NCBI GenBank assembly: GCA_016946835.1
Contig: JACVTC010000002.1
Coordinates: 2,842,001 to 2,906,000 of the forward strand
Direction: 5' to 3'
Source of the DNA: Neocallimastix lanati (nom. inval.)
Taxonomy: Eukaryota; Neocallimastigomycota; Neocallimastigomycetes; Neocallimastigales; Neocallimastigaceae
DNA length: 64,000 nucleotides
A program made the position numbers and the translations under genes. Under the pieces are notes generated by a model. The model had not been told where the DNA came from. It saw only the letters and a list, made by a program, of their open reading frames with translations, and searched no databases. This document shows, in pieces, positions 11,194 to 22,456 of the stretch (positions are counted from its first letter, which is position 1; the number at the start of each line of letters is the position of its first letter).

Positions 11194-12148
11194 ATGAGTA
11201 ATAATAGAATTTGCAAAATTTTAAAAATTAGTAAACCAATTATTCAAGCACCAATGGCATGGATCACCTCACCAAAACTTGTGGCTGCTGTTTCAAATGC
11301 TGGTGGTTTAGGTGTTATTGGTCCAAATTGTGGTTTAAAGAAACCTGTAAGTAGTGTTAAAGATACCGTTGAAGAAATGAGAAAATCTATTCGTAAAACA
11401 CGTGAACTTACTACCAAACCATTTGCAATGAATGTTTTTACATCGGCATATGATCCTTTCGGTTACAGTAAAAATATTATTGATTTATGTAAAGAAGAAA
11501 ACGTTAACATTCTTGCATTAATTGGAGGAACAAGTCCAAAAGAAATTAAGAAATTAAAAAAAAGATGGTTTTACAGTCATTGCTAGAGAAATAAATCCTA
11601 CAGTTAAGGGATCTATTGCTGCTGAAAAGGCAGGTGCTGATATTATCGTTGCTACTGGTTGTGATGAAGGTGGAGCCATGCCATACCTTGTAAATGGTAT
11701 GACTTCAATTACTGCTTTAATTTCAGATGCAGTTAAAATCCCAGTTTTGTCAGCAGGTGGAATTGTTAATGAAAAGTTAGCAAGAGCAGCTAAAGCTGTT
11801 GGAGCAGAAGGAGCTTACGTTGGAACAAGGTTCATGCTTTCTAAAGAATGCAGATTAGCACAAAATGCCAAAGACGAGATTCTTCGTACACATCCAGATG
11901 ATTATATCGTTTGTATTGTTAGTAATGGTGTTAGTAGATGGAGGACTTTACCTAATGAAATATCTAGAAATGGTGTTAATTTAAATAAAAAAGGTAATTT
12001 TAGTCCTCCAACAGGTAATAGTTTTAAAAGCTTAATTCAAGGTAATTTACAGGAGGGTGGAGTTTCTATTGATAATACTATATCTTTAATTAAAACCATT
12101 GATTCATGTGAATCAATTGTTAATGAACTTTCTAAAGCATTTATTTAA
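11194..12148 (+). pseudogene. nitronate monooxygenase (NMO/FabK-like), one frameshift
   Basis: Encodes a flavin-dependent TIM-barrel oxidoreductase of the nitronate monooxygenase/enoyl-ACP reductase II type. The N-terminus IIQAPMAWI.SP.LVAAVSNAG followed by GGLGVIGP is the family's FMN-binding start. Further motifs are NVFTSAYDPF, AGADIIVATGCDEGGA, VPVLSAGGI-like (IPVLSAGGIVNEKLARA) and GAEGAYVGTRFM. The reading frame breaks in a run of eight A at 11556-11563: the first frame ends at 11586, and the other frame, open from about 11564, continues the domain without loss to 12148. Removing one A would give a normal-length protein of about 318 aa. No introns are needed, and codons are richer in GGT/GCT than in neighbouring genes, suggesting bacterial origin. 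Either a recent pseudogene or a sequencing error in the homopolymer. Confidence 0.88.
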
Positions 12149-12772
12149 TAAATAAATCAATTATATATTTGTATGAATTAATGGATTATTAAATAGTTTT
12201 AACTATTTTTATTTCTTATAATAAAATATATTCATTAATTTAAAAAGAAAAAAAATCTATATTTATTTTTATTTAATTTTATTCAATATGTATTTTAAAT
12301 TTTAAGTGTAACTATTTCAAATAAATATTATCTAATTTTTTTTTTTCTTCTTTTATCTTTTATAAATTAATTTAAAATAAAAATAAAATTTTTTATTTGG
12401 TATAAATTAATAAAAATTAAAAACAAAATAATAAAATAAAATAAAATAATTTAATAACAAATTATATTAATTATATTGATATTACATTAATATACATAAA
12501 AAAATTATATTATGTAATTAATCTATTTACTATTTTATACAAAGAATTTTTTTATTAATTATATGTCAAATAAAAAATATAATAAATGAAATATATTATT
12601 GATGAATATTTATATATTTATATATATATTTTATAATTAAAAAAAATATAAATATAGTTTTAAATTATTTATTATAATAAGGGACATTTCTGTCTATATA
12701 GAAGTGTTGTGACTACATAATAATAAAAAAAAAAAAAAAAAAGATATTGATTAATAATTTGATATTATATAA

Positions 12773-12803
<31 letters not shown>

Positions 12804-13430
12804 TATATATATATATATATATATTTTACTAAACTTTATATCAAATTTTTAAGTTTCATTATATAAATTATTATATAAATATATAATTTTTTACTAGTAT
12901 AATAAATATAAATCAATAACATGGTTAAAAAAAAGAATTATTTTTTTTTCTTGAACGTCTATCTTTTATATTATCTCTATATATTTACTTAGTATTAATA
13001 ATATATGAGGACACATAATAATTCATATAGTTATCCTCTTTAAAAAGAATAGTCGTACTATATTCGCCAACGGCAACCAACTTCCTCAATTTTTAATTTA
13101 TACTGGTAATTTTTATTAAACTAATGTAAGATCCTTGGACCTATTCTATTATTACATATTTCATTGTTCTTTTTTTTTTTTTTTTTTTTTTTTGACCTAA
13201 TTCATATTACTCTAGCCTTCCATATTATATTATATTATATTATATTATTTTTTTTTATTAAAATCCATTTTAAAATAAAAAATAAAAAAAGAGAGATAGT
13301 TTCTTTTTTTTTTACTAAATATTTTTTTAAACTATTGAATAAAATAAAATAACTTTATTAAACAAAATCTCAAAAGTTATTTAAAATTAAAATTATTTAT
13401 AAATACTATTTTTTCTTTTTTATGGTCAAA
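12149..13430. other. intergenic DNA with a hairpin and a low-AT patch
   Basis: Mostly AT-rich. A hairpin ACATTTCT/AGAAGTGT lies at about 12685-12709 in a short stretch of ordinary composition. Another such patch lies at about 12950-13160 (for example ATTCGCCAACGGCAACCAAC near 13064). It could be a decayed SINE, but no match to the other repeats here was established. Confidence 0.4.
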
Positions 13431-13892
13431 ATTTCCAGGTTTTCCTCACAAGAAGTTTTTACGGAATATGGGGTTAATGGTTACAGGTAAATATGTCCCT
13501 CTTATATATATTATTAGAATAGATATTGGACTAGCTGAGAGGGAATATGATTTCATGTGTCCATGTAGATATATTCTACTAAATTGCAATCTTTCTGACA
13601 TTTATGCAACTGCCAGAGAGCTATTACGAAATACTATGGGTTAGGTTATATGTCCTTTCTTCAAAGGGAAATTACTAATTGGAGAAGCACTCGGCAAGGT
13701 AATACTAGTAAAACTCTCAGAAATAATATGTATGCCAGAGCGCCAATGCTGAAATGCTCAGTAAGATCGTCTAGTAGGGATAATTCTGCCTTTATAAAAA
13801 GGAAGTGTATGACAACCTCAATATTCCCACTGCTCCTGAGGGGGGGGCTGAAACCAAGGGAAATAAAAAAAAAAAAAAAAAAAAAAAAAAAA
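13431..13892 (+). mobile_element. SINE-like retroposon with poly(A) tail
   Basis: About 430 bp of ordinary base composition that ends abruptly in a 28-A run at 13865-13892, as retroposed elements do. Its left part, AGGTTTTCCTCACAAGA, recurs with the following ~90 bp (about 70 percent alike by eye) at 44918-45010. The ORFs that cover it on both strands show no protein family. The left boundary is uncertain. Confidence 0.5.
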
Positions 13893-14474
13893 GATATCAT
13901 TCTCTTTTATTGAATAAATGAATAAAAAAATAAAAAAAAAAAATAATAAATTAATTTTTTTTTCTTTTAATCTTTTGTAATACTAAAAAAGTATTATAAT
14001 AATATAAACTAATTTGCTAAATTTTCTTATTAATAATAATCATTTGATATGATGAACAATAAATTATTATAAATAATATTCATTTATTATTAATGATTAT
14101 TTAATTTTTTTTTTCTTTTTTTACTAAATGCAATTTTTTTTTAAAACAATTGAATAAAATAGAATAATTTTATTAAATAAAATCTCAAAAATTATATAAA
14201 ATTAAAATTATTTCTAAATTATATTTTTTCTTTTCTGAAAATTAATTAAAAATATATTATTTAATAATAAATTATAATTTATCTTATTTGACCATTTTAT
14301 AATTTTATAATATTTCACTAGTTAATTTAGTTTTATTTAATTTTATTTTATTCAGTCCATACTTAAATTTCAACTATTTTATTTATATTTTATTTAATAA
14401 AATAATTTATAATAAATTTATGCTTAAATATTATGAAAGACTTTGGAATTATGAATTAATTATTATGAGTACTC

Positions 14475-14510
<36 letters not shown>

Positions 14511-14579
14511 ATAAATATAATATTATTTATATAGTTCAATCAAATAATGAAATATAAATAACAATAAAATAAAATAAAA
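13893..14579. other. AT-rich intergenic DNA
   Basis: Low-complexity sequence, including a (TA)n run near 14480-14505. No gene seen. Confidence 0.6.
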
Positions 14580-14851
14580 GTAATATAAAAAAAAATAATA
14601 TTTAATATTTAATTATCTAAGAAATGAAATAAAAAAAAATAAAAAATTAAGGTTACAAGAAAGATATATTAATCATAGAATGTAAGGCTAATATTTCAAG
14701 TTCACTTAAATATCTGTAATATAAAAAAAAATAATATTTAATATTTAATTATCTAAGAAATGAAATAAAAAAAAATAAAAAATTAAGGTTACAAGAAAGA
14801 TATATTAATCATAGAATGTAAGGCTAATATTTCAAGTTCACTTAAATATCT
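14580..14851. repeat. exact tandem duplication, 2 x 136 bp
   Basis: Copies at 14580-14715 and 14716-14851 are identical as far as can be read, including A9 homopolymers. They contain GGTTACAAGAAAGATATATT. No ORF. Identity implies a recent duplication or an assembly artefact. Confidence 0.9.
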
Positions 14852-14944
14852 ATCTATTAACTTCTTATTTTAAAAATAAGTTTTTTCGTTTTAAAGATTT
14901 TAATTTCTTACTAATGTATTAAAAATTTTATGTATTAAAAATTT

Positions 14945-15500
14945 ATTTATTATTTAATTATTCAATTATTTATTATTATTTATTATTTATTATTTATTAT
15001 TTTATATTTTATTATTTAATTATATTTATTATTTATTATTTATTATTTATTATTTATTATTTATTATTTATTATTTATTATTTATTATTTACTATTTATT
15101 ATTTATTATTTATTATTTATTATTTATTATTTATTATTTATTATTTATTATTTATTACTTATTATTTATTATTTATTATCTATTATTTATTTATTATTTA
15201 TTATTTATTATTTATTATTTAATATTTAATATTTATTATTTATTATTTATTATTTATTATTTATTATTTATTATTTATTATTTATTATTTATTATTTATT
15301 ATTTATTATTTATTATTTATTATTTATTATTTATTATTTATTATTTATTATTCAATTATTTATTATTTATTATTTATTATTTATTATTTATTATTTATTA
15401 TTTATTATTTATTATTCAATTATTTATTATTCAATTATTTATTATTCAATTATTTATTATTTATTATTTATTATTTATTTATTATTGTTTAATAATTTAT
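14945..15500. repeat. large (TTTATTA)n microsatellite
   Basis: About 550 bp of near-perfect 7-bp repeat with occasional variant units (TTATTCAATTA, TTTACTA). The same 7-mer forms the array at about 60230-60835. Confidence 0.95.
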
Positions 15501-15874
15501 TATTTATTCAAATTTATTATGGTTTAATTAAAAAAATTTTTTTTCTTTTTTTATGAAAATGTTATTTAATTTGAAAATTTTATTTTTTCTTTTTCCTTTG
15601 TAAAAACTTTTGTGTCCTTTTTTAATTTATTAATTCGCAATTTAAACTTTAAATACTACAATTTTTTTTTTTTTTATTTTTTTATTTTTTTTTTTTTTTT
15701 TTACTTTTTTTTTTCTACTAATATTTATTTCTTATTTTTAAAATTTTGAAATAATAAAAAGTAATACTAGATAAAGTTATTAAATAATTTGACTATGTGA
15801 ATTATTGGCCAAAATAATAAAGATAAAATGGAATAATTTTAAATTTTATTATAAATAATAAATCAATAAATTAA

Positions 15875-15907
<33 letters not shown>

Positions 15908-16099
15908 AAAAAATTATAATTTATTTATTTATAAATTTATTAATCTATTTATTTATAAAATATGAATGAAATTTATTAAATTTGATAAATTTAATATTTA
16001 ATAAAATATCAATATAATTTATACAAATATCAATAAAATTATATAATTATATAAATTATATATATATTACACTTCAATTATAACAAATTTTTTATTTTT

Positions 16100-16130
<31 letters not shown>

Positions 16131-16341
16131 TCATTAATATTATTAATATTAATATTATTTTTATAGTAATAAATTTTAGCAAAAAAAATTTTTTTTTAAT
16201 TTATAACCATTCGAAATTTAAAGTTAAAATTGCGAATAAATAAATTAAAAATGAAAAAATTTTTTTTTTTTTTTTGGTAAGAATAAACATTATAAAGAAA
16301 TATAGGATAAATAATTGAATAAATAATAAATAATTATATAA

Positions 16342-16405
<64 letters not shown>

Positions 16406-17101
16406 AATTAAATAATAAATAATAAATAATTGAATAATAAATATTAATAAATATTAATAAACAAATTATACATAAAAAATAACATATTTAAAATAAATAC
16501 ATTTAAATTAATTAATAATAGTAATAAATACTAAATACTAAATAATAATTAATAAATATAATGATAATTTTAACAACAATAATAAATAGTAAAATCTAAT
16601 AGTAGTTAACTTTACAACTTTTAAGAATTTCCTTTATTAGACTGATTACTTTATATATCATTGGAAAATTAATGAATACATAAGCCATCTACTGCTTCAA
16701 GTGATGATAATGAATATAATAATAAAAAATAATTATAGATATATAATAAAAGTAAATAATATTAATAAATAATAAATGGTAATAATACATTGTAATAAAT
16801 ATTAATAATGTATAATATTAATTTGGTGCTAATGAATCATAATAAAAAGTAAAAATTAGAAATAATAAGTATTAAATATTTATTATGTTTTTAATCAATT
16901 TATTCTGTATTTTAATAAATACTGCTAATAATATTAAAAAAAAAAAAAAAAATGGAAGAATATTAAAATGCATTACATTTCAATACATTTCAATAGAATA
17001 ATAATATAATAAAATAAATTTTTAATTTTTTTATTTTATTTTATTTTAAATGAAATTTCATAACATCTTATCTTTAGTATCTTTTTCATATGAATAATTC
17101 T

Positions 17102-17139
<38 letters not shown>

Positions 17140-17451
17140 ATTATAACAAAAATTATTATTGGCAATAAAGGCTTTTTTAAAATATTATTGTTTAATTTTT
17201 TTTTAAAATATTATTGTTTAATTAATATTAATTAAATAAATGTTGACTGAAAAAAAGTATAAAAAGAGTATTTTTGAAGAAACTTTTTTTTTTTTTTAAA
17301 CTATTAAAAATTGTAATAAAAAAATATTATTTAATATTTTTTTCCCCCTAACACAAGAAAAAATTAAAATTAAAAAACTCAAAACATATTCCGAAAAGAA
17401 TAATTTAAAATAAACTTTATTAAATAAAAAAAATATATATATATTATCAAT
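15501..17451. other. AT-rich intergenic DNA with AAAT repeats
   Basis: Holds a (TAAA)n array at about 16340-16405, poly(T) near 17103-17135 and AT-rich filler. A slightly less AT-rich patch at about 16605-16720 could encode a short remnant (SSDDNEYNN), but it is too short to support. The right end is the presumed promoter of the Cys-rich gene. Confidence 0.6.
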
Positions 17452-17697
17452 ATGGATACTCAAGGATTAAACTGTAACTGCTGTTGCTCACATGGCAAAT
17501 GCCATGGTCCAAATTGCCCATGTACTTTAGCTGGTTACATTTACAATTGTAAGTGTTGTGGATGTCCTGTTAATGATCCAAATATTCTTTGTGAACACTG
17601 TGTTTCTCATAAGTTAAATCAATCTAACCTTATTCATAAGAAATCAATGACTTGCATGTGCTCATGCCACGCTAACGTTTCTGTCTCAACATATTAG
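17452..17697 (+). CDS. cysteine-rich metallothionein-like protein
   Basis: 81 aa with 16 cysteines in CxC, CCC and CxxC clusters (NCNCCCSHGKC, NCPC, NCKCCGC, LCEHC, TCMCSC), plus several His residues. No signal peptide. Cysteine spacing and small size suggest a cytosolic metal-binding protein (Zn, Cu or Cd) of metallothionein type. The repeated C-x-C pattern does not match a standard zinc finger. Codon use (TGC/TGT, GGT, CCA) is well ordered against AT-rich flanks, supporting a real, probably well-expressed gene. The start is the first ATG, after a long A-rich leader. A small zinc-binding domain protein is the alternative. Confidence 0.78.
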   Translation: MDTQGLNCNCCCSHGKCHGPNCPCTLAGYIYNCKCCGCPVNDPNILCEHCVSHKLNQSNLIHKKSMTCMCSCHANVSVSTY

Positions 17698-17939
17698 ATT
17701 TAAGGAAATAAATAAAAAGAAAAAGATATAAGGAAAAACCAAACAATTAATTGAGAATAAATCATTCTTCTTTTAGGATATATATATATATTTTTTCCTA
17801 TTCATTATTCCTTATAATGCTTAAGGGTTTAATTCATATATATTTTTTCATAAAATAATTTTTTGAAATCTATTAATTTGAAAATTTTATAATAGGATAT
17901 CCAAGAAAAAAAGAAAATAAAAAATAATAAGCAACCAAA

Positions 17940-17979
<40 letters not shown>

Positions 17980-19180
17980 AGAAGAAATTAATTAATAAAA
18001 TATAGTAAAATTAAAATAAGTTATATATATGAAAGCGAGAAAGATTTGATAAAATTACAAATTGCTGAAAAAAAAGTTATCATGGTACCAATAATTTTTT
18101 TTTTCTTTTTTTATCATTTCTTTACACAAACGTGTTTGTATATATATATAATTATTATTATTATTATTATTTTTTTTTTTTAAAAAAAGTAAAATATATA
18201 AATAATGAAATAAAACTTATATAATTACTTTTTTTTGTTGTTTATTATAATGCTGATATCATTTATGAAAAAAAAAAAAAAAAAATTAAAATTAGTTATT
18301 TAATAATACAATACTTTGAATTATTTTTATTATAAAATTTAGTAAAATTGCAATCTTCTATTATTTTTTATAGGATTAGATGTTAGCTCATATTAGTCTT
18401 TAAAAATAAATAGGAAATATATTAAATGTAATATTTAATATTAATAAAATGTGATTGTAAATTAAATATTTAAATGATAAAAAAAAAAAAAATTAAAGAT
18501 TCAAAAAAATAAAAAAAAATATAAAAATAAAAATAAAAAAATAAAATGAAAAAAGTATTAAAAAATTAAAAAGAATAAAAATCTAACAATTTATCTAAAC
18601 TTCATTTTTTTTTTTTTTTTTTTTATAACAAAACAATGAAAAGAGAAGATGAAAAGGTTTCAAAATTTCTGTAAAATATATTTTTTTTTTTTGGCTAAAT
18701 TTTTTATACATTAAATAGTAAATGTCACACTAATCTACTAAATTAAATTTAAATGTTAAAAGTACTGAACTTTAACAATTATAAAAAAATTTTTTTTTTT
18801 TTAAAGATTATAAGTTAAAAGAATATAATATTAAATAATATGAATTTTTAAACATTAAATAGTAAATGTTAAAAGTACTAAACAATTATAATAAAAAAAA
18901 AAATTTTTTTTTTTAAAGATAATGCGTTAAAAGAATAACTTATATAAAAAATTATTTAATATGAAATAATATGAGGTAAATTTTTTCTCTTTAAAGTAAT
19001 TACTTTGGATCATAGAGTATAAAATTTGATTTATATTATTCTTTTGAATTTGAAATAATTAATTAATATTGATTGCTTGATTGTTTAGATTAGTAAAAAG
19101 AAAAATTTTGGTTGATTTGAATAGAGTTTTCATAAAAATTTAAGTTTAAATTAATAACGAAGTTCAGATTCTCCTTCAAA
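17698..19180. other. AT-rich gap with a degenerate duplication
   Basis: Contains a 37-A run near 17941-17977 and two related segments, about 18709-18826 and 18853-18937, sharing CATTAAATAGTAAATG...AAAGTACT and a following poly(T)-AAAGAT block. No gene is supported. Confidence 0.55.
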
Positions 19181-19780
19181 AAATCGCCTTTATTATTATT
19201 TAAGGATTCAAAATTTTAAAAATGAAAAGATTTATTAAAAGACTATTAAAAGGGAAGTTGTTTTCATTCCTAAGAAAGGGGATCTTTTAGGTTGTAATAA
19301 TTATCATAGTATTTCACTCATCAATATAGAATTAAAGATTATGTCAAAAATTGTAACTAAAAGAATTCCGGACTATGATTTTTTACTTATGGAATTATTA
19401 GACTAGAAAACTTTGGTTTTAGAAATAAAGAAGAAAGTATTAGTATATTTGTCTTCATTAGTTAGTGAAATTTACAAAAGAAGAAAATTTAATGATCAAT
19501 TTATCTTTTTTTCTTTGATTTTCTTGACCTCAAAAAAAAAGCTTATAATTCAATTTCAATCTATAATATACTTTCAAATCTTAGTAATATTGATATTTGT
19601 GATAAGTGTTTTTGTTGATCCTATCAAAATCCTCTTAAAAGCTTTTTAAATAAAGCTAATAATTGGAATAATTAAAAATAATATGACCTTTGGAATCAGT
19701 AAATACGCTACACTTATTGTTAAACCAAAAAACTTTACACCTTTAATAATGAACTTTTACATTATTCATGGACGAAAAAA
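19181..19780 (+). pseudogene. decayed non-LTR (LINE) reverse transcriptase
   Basis: Read across several frames, the DNA encodes recognisable reverse-transcriptase blocks of a LINE-type element. They are VVFIPKKGDLLGCNNYHSI (the PKKGD...NYRPISL block), then KIMSKIVTKRI, then NFGFRNKEESISIF (the QxGFR block). EIYKRRKFNDQ, KKAYNSISIYNIL (the FIDFKKAYDS block) and FGISKYATLIVKP follow. In-frame stops and at least two frameshifts separate them. The YxDD catalytic block, endonuclease and termini were not found, so this is a dead internal fragment. Confidence 0.72.
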
Positions 19781-20023
19781 AAAAAAAAAACGTTACGTTG
19801 ATTAATAATACACAAACATAATAATAAATTTCCCTAAGAAAGTTTTTACTTGGAAAAATGTTCATTATTCAAGTACCTCTATAATCAAATCAATTAAATA
19901 CATGAAATTTAACTTTAATAATAAAGAATAATAATAAAGAATAAATAATAAATAATAAAAAAATTTTTTTTTCTTTTTTGTTTTAAATGATTAAATTATT
20001 AATTTTTAATTAATTATCCAATG

Positions 20024-20094
<71 letters not shown>

Positions 20095-20390
20095 TTATTA
20101 ATATTTAAATTTATATAAATAAAAAACATATTAATATTTAAATTTATATAAATAAAAACTAAAAAATAATTTATTTATTTATTTATATAATTTATTTTTA
20201 TAATAAATATTAACTTTAAATAATGCATTATTAACATTATTAATAATTTAAAACTTTTATTTTTCTTCTAATATTGTATTATTATTATTATTATTATATA
20301 TATTTATTATTATTATTATTATTATTTTTCTTCTAAAATTGTATTATTATTATTATTATTATTTATATAATAATTCTTTTATTTTATTTT

Positions 20391-20423
<33 letters not shown>

Positions 20424-20473
20424 TTAATCTATTCATTTATATTTTATTAAATTTTTTATTAATTTTTAATTAA
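19781..20473. other. AT-rich gap downstream of the SH3/low-complexity genes
   Basis: Contains poly(T) near 20026-20062, a ~36-bp tandem duplication at about 20094-20158 and TTA arrays at 20280-20365. No gene seen. Confidence 0.6.
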
Positions 20474-22387
20474 TTAATATTGATTTATATATCCTTGAGG
20501 TTTTTCTTGTTCATTACGATAATTTATATTGGGATTTGGTGATCTAAATTCATCTCTTTTATCATCTTGAAGTTTTGTATCACCCATATAATTTATATTT
20601 GGATTCCTTTCATTTCTGAAATTTGTGGAATTTGGTGATCTTGGATCATTTCGGAAACTTGTATTACCAGTTGGGGTTCTAGGATTACTTCTAAAGCTTG
20701 TATTTCCAGTTGGAGATCTAGGAGTTCTAGGATTACTTCTAAAGCTTGTATTTCCAGTTGGAGATCTAGGAGTTCTAGGATTGCTTCTAAAGCTTGTATT
20801 TCCAGTTGGAGTTCTTGGATTACTTCTGAAACTTGTATTTTCAGTAGGCTCGTTTCTTTGATTATTTCTCTCATTATTATAATTACTACTAGCGCTAGAT
20901 GGAGATTTTATATTAATTCTAGGACCATCTCTTGGGTTTTCACGATCTCGAGAATCGAAATTTCTTTCTCTTTCATATCTTGGATCATATCTTGGATCAT
21001 CCCTAAGATCATCTCTATGATAACCTCTGGGATCATTTCTTTGATAATCTCTTGGTTCATTTCTTTGATAATCTCTTGGACCAAATCTTGGGCCGTCATG
21101 TTCTCTATAATTATATCTTCTTTCTCTTTCGTATTGTAATTCATCTCTTGGATCATCTCTTGGATCAACTCTTGGATTCCTATCATAATTATATTCATTA
21201 TCTTTATTTCTTGATCTTGGTTCCGTTTTATAATTTGGATAATCTGGAAGAACGGGATAATCTTCTTTTATTGCCCTACTTCTTCTTCTTGGTTCACTAA
21301 GATAATTATAATTATTCATTGGTATTGCATAATTGTTTTCATTATCTTTACGATAGCCACTATCTTCATCAAATTGTTCCTTGTTAATATTTGAATAGTT
21401 ACTTTTATTTTCATTATATCCATCAATATTATTGTTAACATAAGCACTTGTATCAATACCTAATGAATCAAAACTTTCACTTATAAGTTCATTATCATGA
21501 CGATTTTCATCAAAACTATTAAATTCATCCCCTCCTTGGGATTTTAATTTTTGATTATTTTTATTCATTGGTTCTTTTGTGTATTTCTCATCTTCTGATA
21601 TTATTGGTTGAGATGAAGATCTTCTTCTTTGATGTTTCATTGATGGATTTTTAAGATTTTGAGACGTCATTAATTGTCTTCCTAAAGATAAATTTTGTAC
21701 TGAAGGTTGCGATAGCATAGAATTATCAGCAAGAGACATAGAAATATCATTACTTTCATTATTGTTATCATTATCATTATCAATGCTTATATCTTCAAAA
21801 TCTATACTTAATTTTGATTTTGTTGGTCTAAAGTTTTTTTTTATATTATCATTAGGACTAAGATGTTCAAATGATGAATCAATATTACTTCCACCTGGAC
21901 TTCTAAGATTTGGTGTGTTATTTGTACTTATTGATGTATCAGCATAATCCAAAACTACATGACATGAATTATTATGACTTAACATATTATCTTCGATAAT
22001 GATTTGATGTCCAATATTTTTATTGTTTTCTTTTCCATTAAACTTTAATATAAGTTGTCCTTTTGGGAAATTTGGAATTACTTTAACATCATCATCTTTA
22101 TCTATTGCTTCATTTTTATTATTTTGATCAATATCTAAATTGAACTGGTTTGCTTTATTATCAATATTTATTTTATTTATATTATTATTATTACTATCAT
22201 TATTTGAATTATTACTAATAGTGTTACTATTAATATTATTGTTGTTTGAATTGTTTACAGGATTACTTGATTTGTTAATATTTTTATTACTTCTTTCGAA
22301 ATTTTTTACTTTTTTTTTTTTTTTTTTCAAATTAATATAACAATTAAAATAAAACGTTAGAAAAATAATAATCACAAAATAATTCAT
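20474..22387 (-). CDS. low-complexity Asn/Arg/Pro protein, or last exon of the SH3 gene
   Basis: An open frame of 637 codons. No catalytic domain is recognised. About residues 30-90 are Asn-rich, and about 95-330 are acidic/Ser-rich with a small conserved-looking segment (FPKGQLILKFNGKE). About 370-500 form an Arg/Asp/Pro/Tyr repeat region (DPRDDPRDELQYERERR, PRDYQRNEPRDYQRN), and about 520-600 form a 16-residue repeat (SPTGNTSFRSNPRTPR). As a separate gene it would start MNYFVIIIFLTFYFN, a hydrophobic stretch, only 69 bp from the stop of the next gene. More likely this start lies in an intron. A GT at 22461 and an AG ending at 22309 are in matching phase, and CTAAC, a branch-site match to U2, lies between. 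This would join residues from K28 onward to the SH3 protein. Confidence 0.7.
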   Translation of the reverse strand: MNYFVIIIFLTFYFNCYINLKKKKKKVKNFERSNKNINKSSNPVNNSNNNNINSNTISNNSNNDSNNNNINKINIDNKANQFNLDIDQNNKNEAIDKDDDVKVIPNFPKGQLILKFNGKENNKNIGHQIIIEDNMLSHNNSCHVVLDYADTSISTNNTPNLRSPGGSNIDSSFEHLSPNDNIKKNFRPTKSKLSIDFEDISIDNDNDNNNESNDISMSLADNSMLSQPSVQNLSLGRQLMTSQNLKNPSMKHQRRRSSSQPIISEDEKYTKEPMNKNNQKLKSQGGDEFNSFDENRHDNELISESFDSLGIDTSAYVNNNIDGYNENKSNYSNINKEQFDEDSGYRKDNENNYAIPMNNYNYLSEPRRRSRAIKEDYPVLPDYPNYKTEPRSRNKDNEYNYDRNPRVDPRDDPRDELQYERERRYNYREHDGPRFGPRDYQRNEPRDYQRNDPRGYHRDDLRDDPRYDPRYERERNFDSRDRENPRDGPRINIKSPSSASSNYNNERNNQRNEPTENTSFRSNPRTPTGNTSFRSNPRTPRSPTGNTSFRSNPRTPRSPTGNTSFRSNPRTPTGNTSFRNDPRSPNSTNFRNERNPNINYMGDTKLQDDKRDEFRSPNPNINYRNEQEKPQGYINQY

Positions 22388-22456
22388 TATTTAATATATA
22401 TAATAATATTTTTTTTTTTTTTTTTTAAAAAAATATATTTGGATAATATATATATA

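Noticed and set aside
13650-13913. ORFs on both strands within the 13.4-13.9 kb block
   Set aside because: They arise from a poly(A)-tailed repeat, have no family similarity and end in poly-Lys or poly-Phe from the A run.
14945-15500. Repeat array considered as CRISPR or centromere-like array
   Set aside because: Seven-bp simple repeat without spacers; no cas genes and no evidence for centromere function.
22309-22387. Hydrophobic start MNYFVIIIFLTFYFN as a genuine signal peptide
   Set aside because: The stretch contains CTAAC and ends at a phase-compatible acceptor, so an intron is more likely; kept as an alternative only.
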